A DNA stretch of 49,549 bases. Origin: Nitrosomonas marina. GTDB lineage: Bacteria; Pseudomonadota; Gammaproteobacteria; Burkholderiales; Nitrosomonadaceae. Both the position numbers and the translations under genes were made by a program. Positions 22,352 through 32,294 of this stretch are shown piece after piece. Position 1 is the stretch's first letter. Each line of letters opens with the position of its first letter. Under the pieces are notes generated by a model. That model was not told where the DNA came from. It saw only the letters and a list, made by a program, of their open reading frames with translations, and ran no database searches. The stretch is from NCBI RefSeq assembly GCF_900111605.1, contig NZ_FOIA01000026.1, forward strand, positions 1 to 49,549, read 5' to 3'.

Positions 22352-22810
22352 CTAATGCTTAAAGTGTGTGTCACTCACAATTAATAATTTTTCCAGCACG
22401 GCATCATCTGAAAGTTGATTTTGCACCCATAGCTCTGTCAGAACAATTAATTTGATTTTATCCAGGCTCGATGAGTCTTCGTCCATGGCAATGACACGGT
22501 CAATCAACAACTCTCGTTGCAACGGATTAATAATTTTGGCGTGTTCAAGAAAGATAATAAAACCGCGTCCTTCAGTATCAATTTTTTCCATCTCATGCGC
22601 GCTAAAGCAGCGAAATGAGTCGTTTTCTGCCAAAGAAGCAGGATAATCACCAGTATCTTGACGCGCCAGCTCTGAAAGCCAATCCAGTGCCTGATGTATT
22701 TCCTCATCATCAAAACCGGCCAACACCAGTTTACGCGTCAATGTCTCAGAGTCAGGATAACTTCCTGAATCAAAATAATTTTCAAAGAGATAATACAATA
22801 TATCAAACAT
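22352..22810 (-). CDS. smg: Smg family protein (DUF494)
   Basis: A 152-residue protein starting MFDILYYLFENYF, the hallmark of the Smg/DUF494 family, with the DTEGRGFIIFLE segment and an acidic N-terminal half. Function is not established. The gene is classically found next to dprA and def-fmt, which matches this position between dprA and topB. It is transcribed with dprA toward topB. Confidence 0.88.
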   Translation of the reverse strand: MFDILYYLFENYFDSGSYPDSETLTRKLVLAGFDDEEIHQALDWLSELARQDTGDYPASLAENDSFRCFSAHEMEKIDTEGRGFIIFLEHAKIINPLQRELLIDRVIAMDEDSSSLDKIKLIVLTELWVQNQLSDDAVLEKLLIVSDTHFKH

Positions 22811-22975
22811 TATTTAATTTCAAAAAATAATCTATATTTACAGCGACAACACCTTGGGTTACAGCTTGTGCCACGAGCACGGATCTGTCAATTGTCCGAC
22901 CTGAAACATAAACGAAAAATTCAATCATTAATCTTTTTCTTTTATTCTTTACGTATCTTACTTACAAAGCTTAAC

Positions 22976-24091
22976 CTATTTAGCAACTCTTTGATAACAC
23001 CCGCCGGGAAGACTGGCTATCTGGCCATCAAGTTCAAGTGTTAATAGCATGGCGGATACAGACTCAACCGTCAAGCCACTGCGCACACATAATGTATCCA
23101 CATCAACTACATCATGCCCCAGACACTGCAGCAGCCATGTATTTTCATTTGTTAAATCAAGATCTGCAGTATCATTTTTTTCATACTGCCTTTGATCAAT
23201 GGCCGGATAATTCAGTTCATCCAGAATATCCTGAATACTTTCAACCAGCTTGGCACCTTCCTTGATGAGTGCATGACACCCTTTTGACAGCGGAGAATGA
23301 ATAGAGCCTGGTATGGCCAGCACTTCTCGTCCCTGTTCAAGCGCTTGCCGTGCCGTGATCAATGAGCCACTACGCATTGCGGCTTCGACAACGAGACATC
23401 CCTGACTCATACCACTGATAATCCGGTTTCTTCTGGGAAAATTTTTACCAACGGGCGGCGTTCCAAGCGGCAGTTCCGAGATCAGCGCGCCATCTTTCGC
23501 CAGTTGATGTGCAAGCGAATGATTTCGTGCCGGGTACACAATATCAAGTCCTGTACCTACAACTGCTATACTGCCCGCAGCGCCTCGCAGACCGCCGCGA
23601 TGCGCCGCGGTATCTATACCCAGCGCCATACCGCTGACTATACAGATTCCTGCATTACTGATAGATTCAGCAAAGGCCTCTGCATTCGACAAACCCTGTG
23701 GTGTTGCATTACGGCTTCCAACCATCGCTAATGATGACTTCTTCAACAGCTCGCGCCTGCCCTTGAAATACAGTATTGGTGGCGGATCGGATATATTCAG
23801 TAATTGAGCAGGATAATCCTGGTCAGCCAAGGTGATAACCGAATTTGTCGCATTTTCAAGCCATGCTAGTGTAGCAGTCACTTTATTTGGGTCCGGACCA
23901 TCTTTGATATGTCTGGCGACCGATTTTTTAACCACACTCTCAAGTGCCTTTACAGGGGCGGATAAAACGGCCTCAGGCGAACCGAATGCAACCAACAGCC
24001 TTCTTATGGATTCATCACCAACACCTTGAATAAGGCAAAGTTGCAGCCAAAATTCAATATCGGTTGCATGTTTCATATCATTGCTTTGCAC
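22976..24091 (-). CDS. dprA: DNA-processing protein DprA
   Basis: Loads RecA onto incoming single-stranded DNA in natural transformation. The protein (371 residues, or 366 from the ATG at 24076) has an N-terminal helix-hairpin-helix/SAM-like region, a Rossmann-like core with GSRNATPQG, SGMALGIDTAAHRG and FPRRNRIISGMS motifs, and a C-terminal winged-helix (DprA_WH) after about residue 300. The longer form uses a GTG start. Neighbours smg and the LysM gene conserve the beta-proteobacterial order. Confidence 0.93.
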   Translation of the reverse strand: MQSNDMKHATDIEFWLQLCLIQGVGDESIRRLLVAFGSPEAVLSAPVKALESVVKKSVARHIKDGPDPNKVTATLAWLENATNSVITLADQDYPAQLLNISDPPPILYFKGRRELLKKSSLAMVGSRNATPQGLSNAEAFAESISNAGICIVSGMALGIDTAAHRGGLRGAAGSIAVVGTGLDIVYPARNHSLAHQLAKDGALISELPLGTPPVGKNFPRRNRIISGMSQGCLVVEAAMRSGSLITARQALEQGREVLAIPGSIHSPLSKGCHALIKEGAKLVESIQDILDELNYPAIDQRQYEKNDTADLDLTNENTWLLQCLGHDVVDVDTLCVRSGLTVESVSAMLLTLELDGQIASLPGGCYQRVAK

Positions 24092-24205
24092 AGAAAAGCC
24101 GTTTCATCTAAATAACGATGGCTTTTAGTATTCCTGCAACAAAGTTCTGCTGTCAAGCCTGATTCAACAGCTTCAAGAATCCTGATTCAGATAACGTTAT
24201 TCAGA

Positions 24206-25243
24206 TCATGGATTCTTTACTGCATCCAGAATTTTGATAGTGCCCGTGCTGCGGACGACAAGCGCGTACGACAACTGATCAAATACCCTGAACACAAAAA
24301 CCAACCCGGTGCGCTCCTCAGGCAATTCAATCATTTTTCCATCCGGCAAACGCGTTTGGCTTCTACGAAAGACGGCGAGAACGTGTCCCATTTCCAGGCC
24401 ATCCCGCATACCCTTATTCAATGTAACGATAGCTCCTCTGCTGATCTCCGTGACTCCTCCATACACAGAAATTATGCGTCCAGCAATAAAGGAATCAGGC
24501 GCGTGGGGTGCATAATTATTAAATATAAGCCCGGGTGCTGGAACCAGCCGATCGCCCTTGAGGATTTCCTGTGTAGAATGTGTAATAACTGCGGTACTGA
24601 TTTCATCAAATACTCTAGCACTGGCGTTACCCAGGTACTCCGCTTCAAATCCTATCACTTGATTATTTTGATCTGGATCTTTCAGTGCTTTACCAGATCT
24701 AAAGATCTGCCATGCCTTACCCAGATGATCCGGCATATTGGCAACATACACAGTATTGCCTGTACTTAACACAACCCGATTATCACTGGTACCCAACAAA
24801 TACGGAGCATTCGCCAAACCATCCCTATCAACCACAAGTGGCTGGCTCAGGAACGGTTCAATAACTGCTGCGGGGATACTGGGTATGGCATTTGATTGAG
24901 CTTGATCAATTCGTATTCGTGGCGATAACTTAACAGTTCTTTGGTCTCCCTTGCCCTGAATAAGCTGCAGGCGATTCCCTTGCAAGGACTTTTCCAATAT
25001 GATCGTATCACCCGGGAAAATTTTATGCGGATTTTTTAATTGGCTGCGATTAAGTCCCCAAATTTCAGGCCAGCGCCACGGCTCTTTCAGAAATCGTGCC
25101 GCAATGCCCCACAAAGTATCACCTTCGACCACTTCGTACCGGTGCGGCACATCGCTTTTTAACATGCTATTATCTACAGCTTTCGCAGACAAAGCGGTCA
25201 GCAGGCTGAGACACATAACCATCGATATAATAAGCTTTCGCAT
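24206..25243 (-). CDS. exported LysM peptidoglycan-binding protein
   Basis: 345 residues with an N-terminal signal peptide (basic start, hydrophobic core ending ALSAKA). It is followed by a LysM domain at roughly residues 34-85: YEVVEGDTLWGIAARFL, then PHKIFPGDTIIL. The remaining 250 residues are of unknown fold and rich in beta-type segments. Proteins of this type occur between dprA and def in many beta-proteobacteria and probably bind cell wall in the periplasm. It is divergent from def across about 100 bases. Confidence 0.88.
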   Translation of the reverse strand: MRKLIISMVMCLSLLTALSAKAVDNSMLKSDVPHRYEVVEGDTLWGIAARFLKEPWRWPEIWGLNRSQLKNPHKIFPGDTIILEKSLQGNRLQLIQGKGDQRTVKLSPRIRIDQAQSNAIPSIPAAVIEPFLSQPLVVDRDGLANAPYLLGTSDNRVVLSTGNTVYVANMPDHLGKAWQIFRSGKALKDPDQNNQVIGFEAEYLGNASARVFDEISTAVITHSTQEILKGDRLVPAPGLIFNNYAPHAPDSFIAGRIISVYGGVTEISRGAIVTLNKGMRDGLEMGHVLAVFRRSQTRLPDGKMIELPEERTGLVFVFRVFDQLSYALVVRSTGTIKILDAVKNP

Positions 25244-25345
25244 GAATTACCTCGGAGACAGAAAAGAATTTCAATGAGTACAGAATTACTCATCAATGAT
25301 ACGGTCTATATAAGCGGTTTGATTTGATAAAATAAATAATTTTTT

Positions 25346-25849
25346 ATGGCTATTCTGAAAATTTTACAGTACCCCGATAATAGACTTCACACCATAGCTG
25401 CACCCGTTACCGAGGTAAATGATGATACGCGTATTTTGATCAGTAATATGGCCGAGACTATGTACGCCGCTCCCGGCATTGGTTTGGCGGCAACACAGGT
25501 TGACGTCCATGAACGTATCATTGTGATTGATATATCTGAAACACACGACCAGTTACAGGTATTGATTAATCCGGAAATTATTGAGCGTGACGGCACATTT
25601 GAATATGAAGAGGGCTGCTTGTCGGTACCCGGAATTTTTGGCAAGGTCAAACGTTCCGAGTCGGTAACAGTTAAGGCCTTGAATGCCGAAGGTGAGCCAT
25701 TTACACTCAACGCAACAGGGTTGCTGGCTGTTTGTATTCAACATGAAATGGATCATCTCGAAGGCAAGGTATTCGTAGAATACTGGTCAAAATTCAAGCA
25801 ATCCAGGGTTTTGACAAAGCTAAAAAAAAACCAGCGCAGTGCAATGTAG
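25346..25849 (+). CDS. def: peptide deformylase
   Basis: Removes the formyl group from new polypeptides. All three signature motifs are present: GIGLAATQ (residues 44-51), EGCLSVPG with metal ligand C91, and QHEMDHLEG with ligands H133 and H137 and catalytic E134. The 167 residues match the family. It heads the plus-strand run def-fmt-rsmB-DUF4390-ntrY-ntrX. Confidence 0.97.
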   Translation: MAILKILQYPDNRLHTIAAPVTEVNDDTRILISNMAETMYAAPGIGLAATQVDVHERIIVIDISETHDQLQVLINPEIIERDGTFEYEEGCLSVPGIFGKVKRSESVTVKALNAEGEPFTLNATGLLAVCIQHEMDHLEGKVFVEYWSKFKQSRVLTKLKKNQRSAM

Positions 25850-25929
25850 CATCGCACTCCTAACCAGCTCCGTGTCAAAATTCAAACAATCCCGGTTTTA
25901 AATACCAGTAATACAAAATAAACAACATC

Positions 25930-26877
25930 ATGAAAATTATTTTTGCGGGAACGCCGATTTTTGCTGCGACTGCACTGGATGCGCTGATTTCGGCAAATCA
26001 TGACATTGTTCTGGTACTCACTCAACCGGACCGGCCTGCAGGCAGAGGAATGAAAATGACCCCCAGTGCTGTCAAACGCCTGGCCGAAGTGCATGGATTG
26101 ACGGTATTGCAACCGCTATCACTTAAGGATCCACAGTGGCACACATCCATCGCAGCAGTAAATGCGGATGTAATGGTTGTGGCCGCATATGGGCTGATTC
26201 TACCTAAATCCGTGCTATCCATACCACAAGCCGGCTGCTTAAATATTCATGCATCTCTGCTACCCCGCTGGCGCGGTGCGTCACCTATTCAGCGCGCCAT
26301 CCAGGCAGGCGACAAAGAAACGGGAATCACGATTATGCAAATGGATGCCGGACTGGATACAGGTGACATCCTCCTGAAGAAAAGCGTCCCCATTTCGCCT
26401 GAAGATACAGCCCAAACGCTGCATGACAAATTGTCCACGCTGGGTGCACAAGCCATTGTCGAAGCGTTGAAATTATTACAACACCAACAACTATTACCTG
26501 TAAAACAGGACGATTTGCAAGCCTGCTATGCTGCCAAAATCAAAAAAAATGAGGGCAAAATTGACTGGCAATTATCAGCTGTAGAAATCGATCGAAAAAT
26601 CCGGGCTTTTAATCCGATACCGGGCGCTTATACAACCTTTCGAAGCAATCAAATAAAAATTTGGCAGGCAAGAGCAACTTCAGAGCAGTCCGACAAGCCA
26701 GGAAAAATCCTGGCAATCAACCCGGATGGTATTATTGTTGCTTGCGGATCAGGAATGCTGCGGCTTGAAACCGTCCAAAGATCCGGCGGAAAAAAACTGA
26801 CCGCAGCTGAATTTTTGGCTGGTTTTAAAATGTCCGTGGGCGACCATTTTGATTGTGCCGGAAGCAGCCACTCATGA
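25930..26877 (+). CDS. fmt: methionyl-tRNA formyltransferase
   Basis: Formylates initiator Met-tRNA using 10-formyl-tetrahydrofolate. MKIIFAGTPIFAATALDAL at the start, LNIHASLLPRWRGASPIQ (the SLLP catalytic loop) and the MDAGLDTGDIL segment are diagnostic. The 315 residues include the C-terminal OB-like tRNA-binding domain. It lies 80 bases behind def and four bases before rsmB. Confidence 0.97.
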   Translation: MKIIFAGTPIFAATALDALISANHDIVLVLTQPDRPAGRGMKMTPSAVKRLAEVHGLTVLQPLSLKDPQWHTSIAAVNADVMVVAAYGLILPKSVLSIPQAGCLNIHASLLPRWRGASPIQRAIQAGDKETGITIMQMDAGLDTGDILLKKSVPISPEDTAQTLHDKLSTLGAQAIVEALKLLQHQQLLPVKQDDLQACYAAKIKKNEGKIDWQLSAVEIDRKIRAFNPIPGAYTTFRSNQIKIWQARATSEQSDKPGKILAINPDGIIVACGSGMLRLETVQRSGGKKLTAAEFLAGFKMSVGDHFDCAGSSHS

Positions 26878-26880
26878 CAC

Positions 26881-28158
26881 ATGACTAAAACACTGTTAAT
26901 CTCTATTTCTGTTGTTAATCACGTTTTAGCCGGTCACAGCCTAACCCAAACCCTTAACGAATGCTGGCAGAAACATGCAATACTGTCAGGTCAGCAAAGA
27001 GGTGCCATCCAGGATTGCAGTTATGGTGTTTTGCGTTTTTACGGACAGCTAACCGAGATTCTGGCGATATTACTGTCGAAAAAACCGCAAGATAAAAAAA
27101 TCTATTGCTTGCTATTGACTGGACTTTATCAGCTACTCTACAGCAAAACACCCGCGTACACCATTATCAACCAGACCGTCTCGGCTGCGCACAAGCTGAC
27201 ACAGAATAACCGACTTCATGGGCTGGTCAATGCTGTGCTGCGCAATTTTTTACGGCAGAAGACTTCTTTACTGGCACAAGTAGAAACAAAAGATATCGGT
27301 CGGTTTTCCCATCCACAATGGTGGATCAACAAATTACGTTCTCAATATCCGCAGCATTACCGTTCGATTCTGAATACCGGTAATAAGCGCCCGCCGATGA
27401 CTGTACGCGTCAACCAACGCAAAATCAGTGTTGCCGGTTATCAGCATTTGCTCTCGGAGCATGATATGGAATCCCAGAGAATCTGGCATAGCGCGTTGCT
27501 GCTTAAGAAGCCTGTCAATGTAGCGGCATTGCCCGGCTTTAGCGAAGGTATGGTTTCCGTACAGGATGCCGGTGCACAGCTCGCAGCACCTCTGCTTGAT
27601 GCTCACCAAGGCATGCGCGTGCTTGACGCCTGCGCTGCACCCGGCGGCAAAAGTACGCATTTGATGGAACTGGCCGATATATCATTAACAGTAATGGATC
27701 ATGATAACGACCGCCTTGCTCAGATTGAACAAAATTTCGAGCGCTTGGGAATGCGTGCATCAAATATCATATGTGGAAATGCGGCTGATCCAGGTTCATG
27801 GTGGGATGGAAAAGAATTTGATCGCATTCTCGCCGACGTGCCTTGCTCTGCATCAGGTGTGGTATGTCGCCATCCGGATATTAAATGGCTTCGGCGCGAA
27901 TCTGATCTTGAAAAATTTGTCGTGCAGCAACAGGCAATCCTGCATGCTTTATGGCAAACTTTAGCAAGAAATGGTAAGTTGCTTTATGTTACCTGTTCAG
28001 TGTTTATGGAAGAAAACAAATGGCTGATCAAGCAATTTTTACAGCACCAAAACGATGCCCGTATTGAAACCGTTTCAGGCCCGGATCTGCTGGATGGCCA
28101 ATTGCTGCCGGATAGTCTGCACGACGGTTTTTTCTATACTTTATTACACAAACTGTAG
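26881..28158 (+). CDS. rsmB: 16S rRNA m5C967 methyltransferase RsmB
   Basis: 425 residues. The N-terminal NusB-like RNA-binding domain covers about residues 1-135, and the C-terminal SAM-dependent domain follows. Motif I reads VLDACAAPGGKSTHL, motif IV DVPCSASGV and motif VI YVTCSVFMEEN; the cysteine of the last motif is the nucleophile. The start lies three bases beyond the fmt stop, so translation is likely coupled. Confidence 0.95.
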   Translation: MTKTLLISISVVNHVLAGHSLTQTLNECWQKHAILSGQQRGAIQDCSYGVLRFYGQLTEILAILLSKKPQDKKIYCLLLTGLYQLLYSKTPAYTIINQTVSAAHKLTQNNRLHGLVNAVLRNFLRQKTSLLAQVETKDIGRFSHPQWWINKLRSQYPQHYRSILNTGNKRPPMTVRVNQRKISVAGYQHLLSEHDMESQRIWHSALLLKKPVNVAALPGFSEGMVSVQDAGAQLAAPLLDAHQGMRVLDACAAPGGKSTHLMELADISLTVMDHDNDRLAQIEQNFERLGMRASNIICGNAADPGSWWDGKEFDRILADVPCSASGVVCRHPDIKWLRRESDLEKFVVQQQAILHALWQTLARNGKLLYVTCSVFMEENKWLIKQFLQHQNDARIETVSGPDLLDGQLLPDSLHDGFFYTLLHKL

Positions 28159-28164
28159 GCTGTC

Positions 28165-28770
28165 ATGAAATGGCGTGGTTTCACAAGCCTGATCATCATT
28201 ATCATATCAGGAACATGTTTTTTATATGCTGCAAACTCACATGCCTATGGTAGCATTCAGGTACGTTCCTTTAAACTGGCAACAGCTGATAGCGGTTATG
28301 CAGTCAGCATCAATTCCGCTATAGAACTAAACCCGACGCTGGAACAGGCGCTTGAAAAAGGCGTTGTACTGTATTTCGTAAACAAATTCACGCTGGTTGA
28401 ATCCCGCTGGTACTGGTTCGATAAGGAAGTCGCTCGCATCAAAACACGAACCGGTCTACGGTATCATGCGCTCACGCGCCGATATATTCTCAGCGATCAC
28501 ACCTTCTCGAGAAGCTATACAACACTGAGCGACGCGCTCGTTGCATTGCAGCGACTGCGCGATCACCCACTGACAATCTACCATGAACTAAGATCTAACG
28601 TTCAGTACAATGCAACACTCAGATTATGGCTTGATTTGACACGCATGCCCAAACCTTTCCAGGTTGAGGCACTCGGTTCCAGCGCCTGGAACTTGAGTTC
28701 TGATCGTCTGGAATGGCGAATGGCGTTACCAACTCCTGATCAACCGTTTTCCATATCTATCCAGCAATGA
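28165..28770 (+). CDS. DUF4390 exported protein
   Basis: 201 residues with an N-terminal signal peptide or anchor (hydrophobic from about residue 8 to 25, then SHAYGS). The mature part is beta-rich and shows the family pattern with RSRWYWFDKEVA-like and LRYHALTRRYIL segments. It overlaps ntrY by four bases (ATGA) and sits between rsmB and ntrY as in many beta-proteobacteria, so a role linked to the NtrY sensor in the periplasm is possible but unproven. Confidence 0.8.
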   Translation: MKWRGFTSLIIIIISGTCFLYAANSHAYGSIQVRSFKLATADSGYAVSINSAIELNPTLEQALEKGVVLYFVNKFTLVESRWYWFDKEVARIKTRTGLRYHALTRRYILSDHTFSRSYTTLSDALVALQRLRDHPLTIYHELRSNVQYNATLRLWLDLTRMPKPFQVEALGSSAWNLSSDRLEWRMALPTPDQPFSISIQQ

Positions 28771-30920
28771 AGTATGTGTTGATTGTCGGCGCGGCACTTG
28801 GAGCAATCATGCTATTTCTGCTGGCAACTGCCGGTGCGAATACCGATTTTTTTGAACGGCGCTATCAGTTGTTGTTAATTATCAATATCGTCTTTGTTCT
28901 GCTCTTTATCATCGTAGTCGGCTATCTGTTATGGCGCTTCATACGCCGCCTCAAATCCGGTGTTTTTGGCTCAAGACTGGCGCTACGATTATTGTTAATC
29001 TTCTCTTTAATGGCTATTTTACCAGGAGCGCTAGTCTACACGGTTTCTGTTCAGTTCCTGGAAAAAAGCATTGAATCCTGGTTTGATGTCAAGGTTGACC
29101 GTGCGCTCGAAAGTGGGCTGCACCTGGGCCAGACTATGCTTGAAAATTTACTGGAAGAATTGCAAAAAAAGGCCAAAGCAGCAGCACTATCGCTATCTGA
29201 CCCATCTACATCACAAGTAGCTGCACTCAGCGAACTCACCTTACAGACGCAGATAGAGGAAGCCACCCTATTTAATCAGGAAGGCAAAGTTATTGCATTT
29301 TCGAGCGAAAATAACCTGACATTATTTCCTGGAGTCCCGAGCGGAACAGTAATGCGTCATATCAGAACACAAAAAGCCTACAGCGCCATTGAACCGATTG
29401 CAGACAAAGGCCTGTACCTGCGCGTTCTGGCTCCGGTCAATGTATTAAACCTGGATGACGATATCAGGATTCTTCAATTATTACAGCCTGTTCCGGAACT
29501 ATTGGCGCGCAACGCCGAAAAAGTACAGGAAGGTTACTGGGACTATCAGGAACTCTCGCTATCGCGCCAGGGTTTGACCCGGCTGTATAGCGTTACCCTG
29601 ACATTGTCATTATTGCTATCATTATTCTCCGCACTGGCAACCGCTTCCATCTTGAGCGAAAATCTGAGTTCGCCATTAAGTATGCTGGCAGAGGGCACCA
29701 AAGCAATTGCGCAAGGCGATTACAGCCGTCGGCATCTGGTACAAAGCCGGGATGAATTAGGTATTCTGACCGAGTCCTTCAATCTGATGACGCAGCAGCT
29801 GGAAGAAGCCCGTGCAATAGCCCAGCATAATCAACATGAAGTTGAAAGCGCGCGCGCTCACCTGGAAAGTATTCTTGCAAACCTATCGTCCGGTGTCATG
29901 GTTTTTGATGAGAATCTGGTCCTGATCAAGGCTAATAGAAGCGCAGAGCAGATACTACAGACGCCTTTGATCAGTCTGGACGGTGCAGTCATTGATGGCT
30001 GTGTGGAAAAAGAACCACAGGTGAGCGCAATGGTCGCAGAAATTCGGGCAGGCTTCAATTCGGGTGAAACAGGTGTATGGCAGCGACAAATGACGCGCAC
30101 CAATGATGGCAACAATCAAGTTTTGCACCTGCGCGGTACACGTCTGCCGGCAATTTCGGGAGGAGGTGTCGTTGTATTCGACGATATTACAAGTCTGCTG
30201 CAAGTTCAGCGCGCAGTAGCCTGGAGTGAAATCGCACGGCGACTGGCGCATGAAATCAAGAATCCGTTAACACCAATTCAGCTATCCGCAGAACGACTGG
30301 AGCATAAGCTGGCGGAGAAACTGAATGAACAGGATGCCTTGATTCTGCGGCGTTCAATTGAAACCATCGTCAATCAGGTTGAGGCCCTTAAACGCATGGT
30401 CAACGAATTTAATCAATACGCCCGTGCCCCGGCGCTTGAAATGCGTCAGCTTGATATCAACCAGCTGGTCAGAGAGATTCTGTCACTTTATGACTCCACC
30501 AATACTACTCGCAGGAAACATGCCAACATCCATATTCAGCACAAGCTTGCTGACAAGCTACCAGCTATTCTTGGAGATTCCACGCAATTACGCCAAGTAC
30601 TCCACAACCTGCTGCTCAACGCGCAAGACGCTTTAAACGGAACCGAGAAGCCTGTGATTGAAATTGAGACTGAAGCGATGCAAGATAGCATACAGTTAAC
30701 GATCCGGGATAATGGAAGCGGTTTTTCTGACGAAGTCAAATCACGGGTTTTTGAGCCATATGTAACCACCAAACCCAAAGGTACAGGACTGGGTCTGCCG
30801 ATTGTCAAAAAAATTGTAGAAGAACATTCGGGAACAATTCGCATCGAAAACCTGAAACCGCATGGGGCTCAGATCAGCATTACTCTGCCAATATCTGAAA
30901 ATTTAGCATCACTAAGCTAG
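28767..30920 (+). CDS. ntrY: NtrY-type sensor histidine kinase
   Basis: 717 residues in the inner membrane. Three hydrophobic segments within the first 100 residues are followed by an extracytoplasmic region and another membrane segment (about 275-300). Next come HAMP, PAS (about 365-480), HisKA with the phospho-acceptor in RRLAHEIKNPLTP (about H495), and an HATPase domain with LLNAQDAL, DNGSGF and GTGLGLPIV boxes. It phosphorylates the adjacent NtrX. Known signals in other bacteria are nitrogen or redox related. Its start is coupled to the DUF4390 stop. Confidence 0.93.
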   Translation: MKYVLIVGAALGAIMLFLLATAGANTDFFERRYQLLLIINIVFVLLFIIVVGYLLWRFIRRLKSGVFGSRLALRLLLIFSLMAILPGALVYTVSVQFLEKSIESWFDVKVDRALESGLHLGQTMLENLLEELQKKAKAAALSLSDPSTSQVAALSELTLQTQIEEATLFNQEGKVIAFSSENNLTLFPGVPSGTVMRHIRTQKAYSAIEPIADKGLYLRVLAPVNVLNLDDDIRILQLLQPVPELLARNAEKVQEGYWDYQELSLSRQGLTRLYSVTLTLSLLLSLFSALATASILSENLSSPLSMLAEGTKAIAQGDYSRRHLVQSRDELGILTESFNLMTQQLEEARAIAQHNQHEVESARAHLESILANLSSGVMVFDENLVLIKANRSAEQILQTPLISLDGAVIDGCVEKEPQVSAMVAEIRAGFNSGETGVWQRQMTRTNDGNNQVLHLRGTRLPAISGGGVVVFDDITSLLQVQRAVAWSEIARRLAHEIKNPLTPIQLSAERLEHKLAEKLNEQDALILRRSIETIVNQVEALKRMVNEFNQYARAPALEMRQLDINQLVREILSLYDSTNTTRRKHANIHIQHKLADKLPAILGDSTQLRQVLHNLLLNAQDALNGTEKPVIEIETEAMQDSIQLTIRDNGSGFSDEVKSRVFEPYVTTKPKGTGLGLPIVKKIVEEHSGTIRIENLKPHGAQISITLPISENLASLS

Positions 30921-30940
30921 AGACTGAGGATAAAATAATA

Positions 30941-32206
30941 ATGATGACAAATAATACAATATTGATAGTTGATGACGAGATCGGAATACGCGAATTGCTA
31001 TCTGAGATTTTGCGTGATGAAGGCTATCGTGTCGCATTGGCTGAGAATGCTGAACAGGCGAGGATTTGGCGCAATCAAACACGACCCGATCTGGTTTTGC
31101 TTGATATCTGGATGCCCGACACGGATGGGATAACACTACTAAAAGACTGGGCGAGCAGCGGCATGCTGACCATGCCGGTTATTATGATGTCGGGGCATGG
31201 CACTATAGATACTGCGGTTGAAGCAACGCGTATTGGTGCTTTCGGATATCTGGAGAAACCCATCCCTCTCAAGAAATTGCTCAGTACAGTCGGAAAAGCT
31301 ATGCGCGGGGGTCAAAATAAACAGCATACCGCACTTTCGCTGGCAAGTCTTGGTAAGGGCACACTGATTGTCGAACTCAAAAAGAAATTGGAAAAAGTGG
31401 TTAATCTAAAAACACCTTTGCTGCTGATGGGCGAACCCGGCGTGGGTATGGAAATTTGCGCACATTTTCTGCATCGTCCTAATACGCCATGGGTGGAGCC
31501 AGACTCACTGGCAATTTTAGCTGAAAAACCTCTGGATTTGCTTGAACAGGCCAGAGATGGATTATTATTTTTAAAAGATATCGGCGAAACCAATAAACTG
31601 GCACAAAAAGGCCTGCTGCTACTGCTAAGTAAACTGGACAAATATAATGTCCGTCTGGTCTGCGCCACATCGCAGCCATTAGCCGAACTGGCTGCGCAAA
31701 ACAATTATAATACCAAATTATATGAATCTCTTAGTGGACTGACCATCGGAGTACCGTCGCTGCGTGCGCACCGCGAAGACATCCCTGACCTTGCCAACCA
31801 GATTTTGTCTGGTTTTGCCGAATCTGGCGAAGTCTCACCGGTACTTCAGTTCAGCACAGCTGCTCTTAATTGTCTGCGCAATTATGATTGGCCGGGCAAT
31901 CTGACACAATTGACAGGCGTCGTACATTCTTTGGCTCTAACTTGTACAGGCGATGAAATTACCGCAGATATGGTCCAACAGGCCATGGTCTTCCCGGAAT
32001 CAACGTCATCACCCTCATCAGCACCTGATATTCCGTTTGACCTGTCTTTACGGGAAGCACGTGATTTATTCGAGAAAACATACTTTGAAAGACTGATCGA
32101 AGAAGAAAACGGCAATATGACGCGAGTCGCTGAACGCGCGGGACTGGAACGCACACATTTGTATCGAAAGATAAAACTACTTGGCATTAAACTTCGGGGA
32201 AATTAA
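30941..32206 (+). CDS. ntrX: NtrX-type response regulator with degenerate AAA+ domain
   Basis: 421 residues. The receiver (1-125) has the acidic pair D11-D12 and phosphoacceptor D55 (LLDIWMPD). The central domain is related to the sigma-54 activator AAA+ module but is eroded. The Walker A loop is GEPGVGME with methionine (170) replacing lysine, the segment that normally holds GAFTGA is missing, and the Walker B region is LLFLKDIGE instead of LFLDEIG. The C-terminal Fis-type helix-turn-helix (NMTRVAERAGLERTHLYRKI) is intact. It therefore probably binds DNA without acting as a sigma-54 ATPase. A strong terminator follows. Confidence 0.92.
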   Translation: MMTNNTILIVDDEIGIRELLSEILRDEGYRVALAENAEQARIWRNQTRPDLVLLDIWMPDTDGITLLKDWASSGMLTMPVIMMSGHGTIDTAVEATRIGAFGYLEKPIPLKKLLSTVGKAMRGGQNKQHTALSLASLGKGTLIVELKKKLEKVVNLKTPLLLMGEPGVGMEICAHFLHRPNTPWVEPDSLAILAEKPLDLLEQARDGLLFLKDIGETNKLAQKGLLLLLSKLDKYNVRLVCATSQPLAELAAQNNYNTKLYESLSGLTIGVPSLRAHREDIPDLANQILSGFAESGEVSPVLQFSTAALNCLRNYDWPGNLTQLTGVVHSLALTCTGDEITADMVQQAMVFPESTSSPSSAPDIPFDLSLREARDLFEKTYFERLIEEENGNMTRVAERAGLERTHLYRKIKLLGIKLRGN

Positions 32207-32243
32207 AACCGTCTCTGAATTGTATTCAGAGCTGATTATGAAT

Positions 32244-32276
32244 AAAAAAAGGCACGCCATGATGGCGTGCCTTTTT
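32244..32276. terminator. bidirectional intrinsic terminator between ntrX and hppA
   Basis: GGCACGCCAT (32251-32260) and ATGGCGTGCC (32262-32271) form a perfect GC-rich stem, with an A7 run on the left and a T5 run on the right. It can end transcription from both ntrX and the convergent hppA. Confidence 0.9.
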
Positions 32277-32294
32277 ACCTTACCCAAAAATCAG

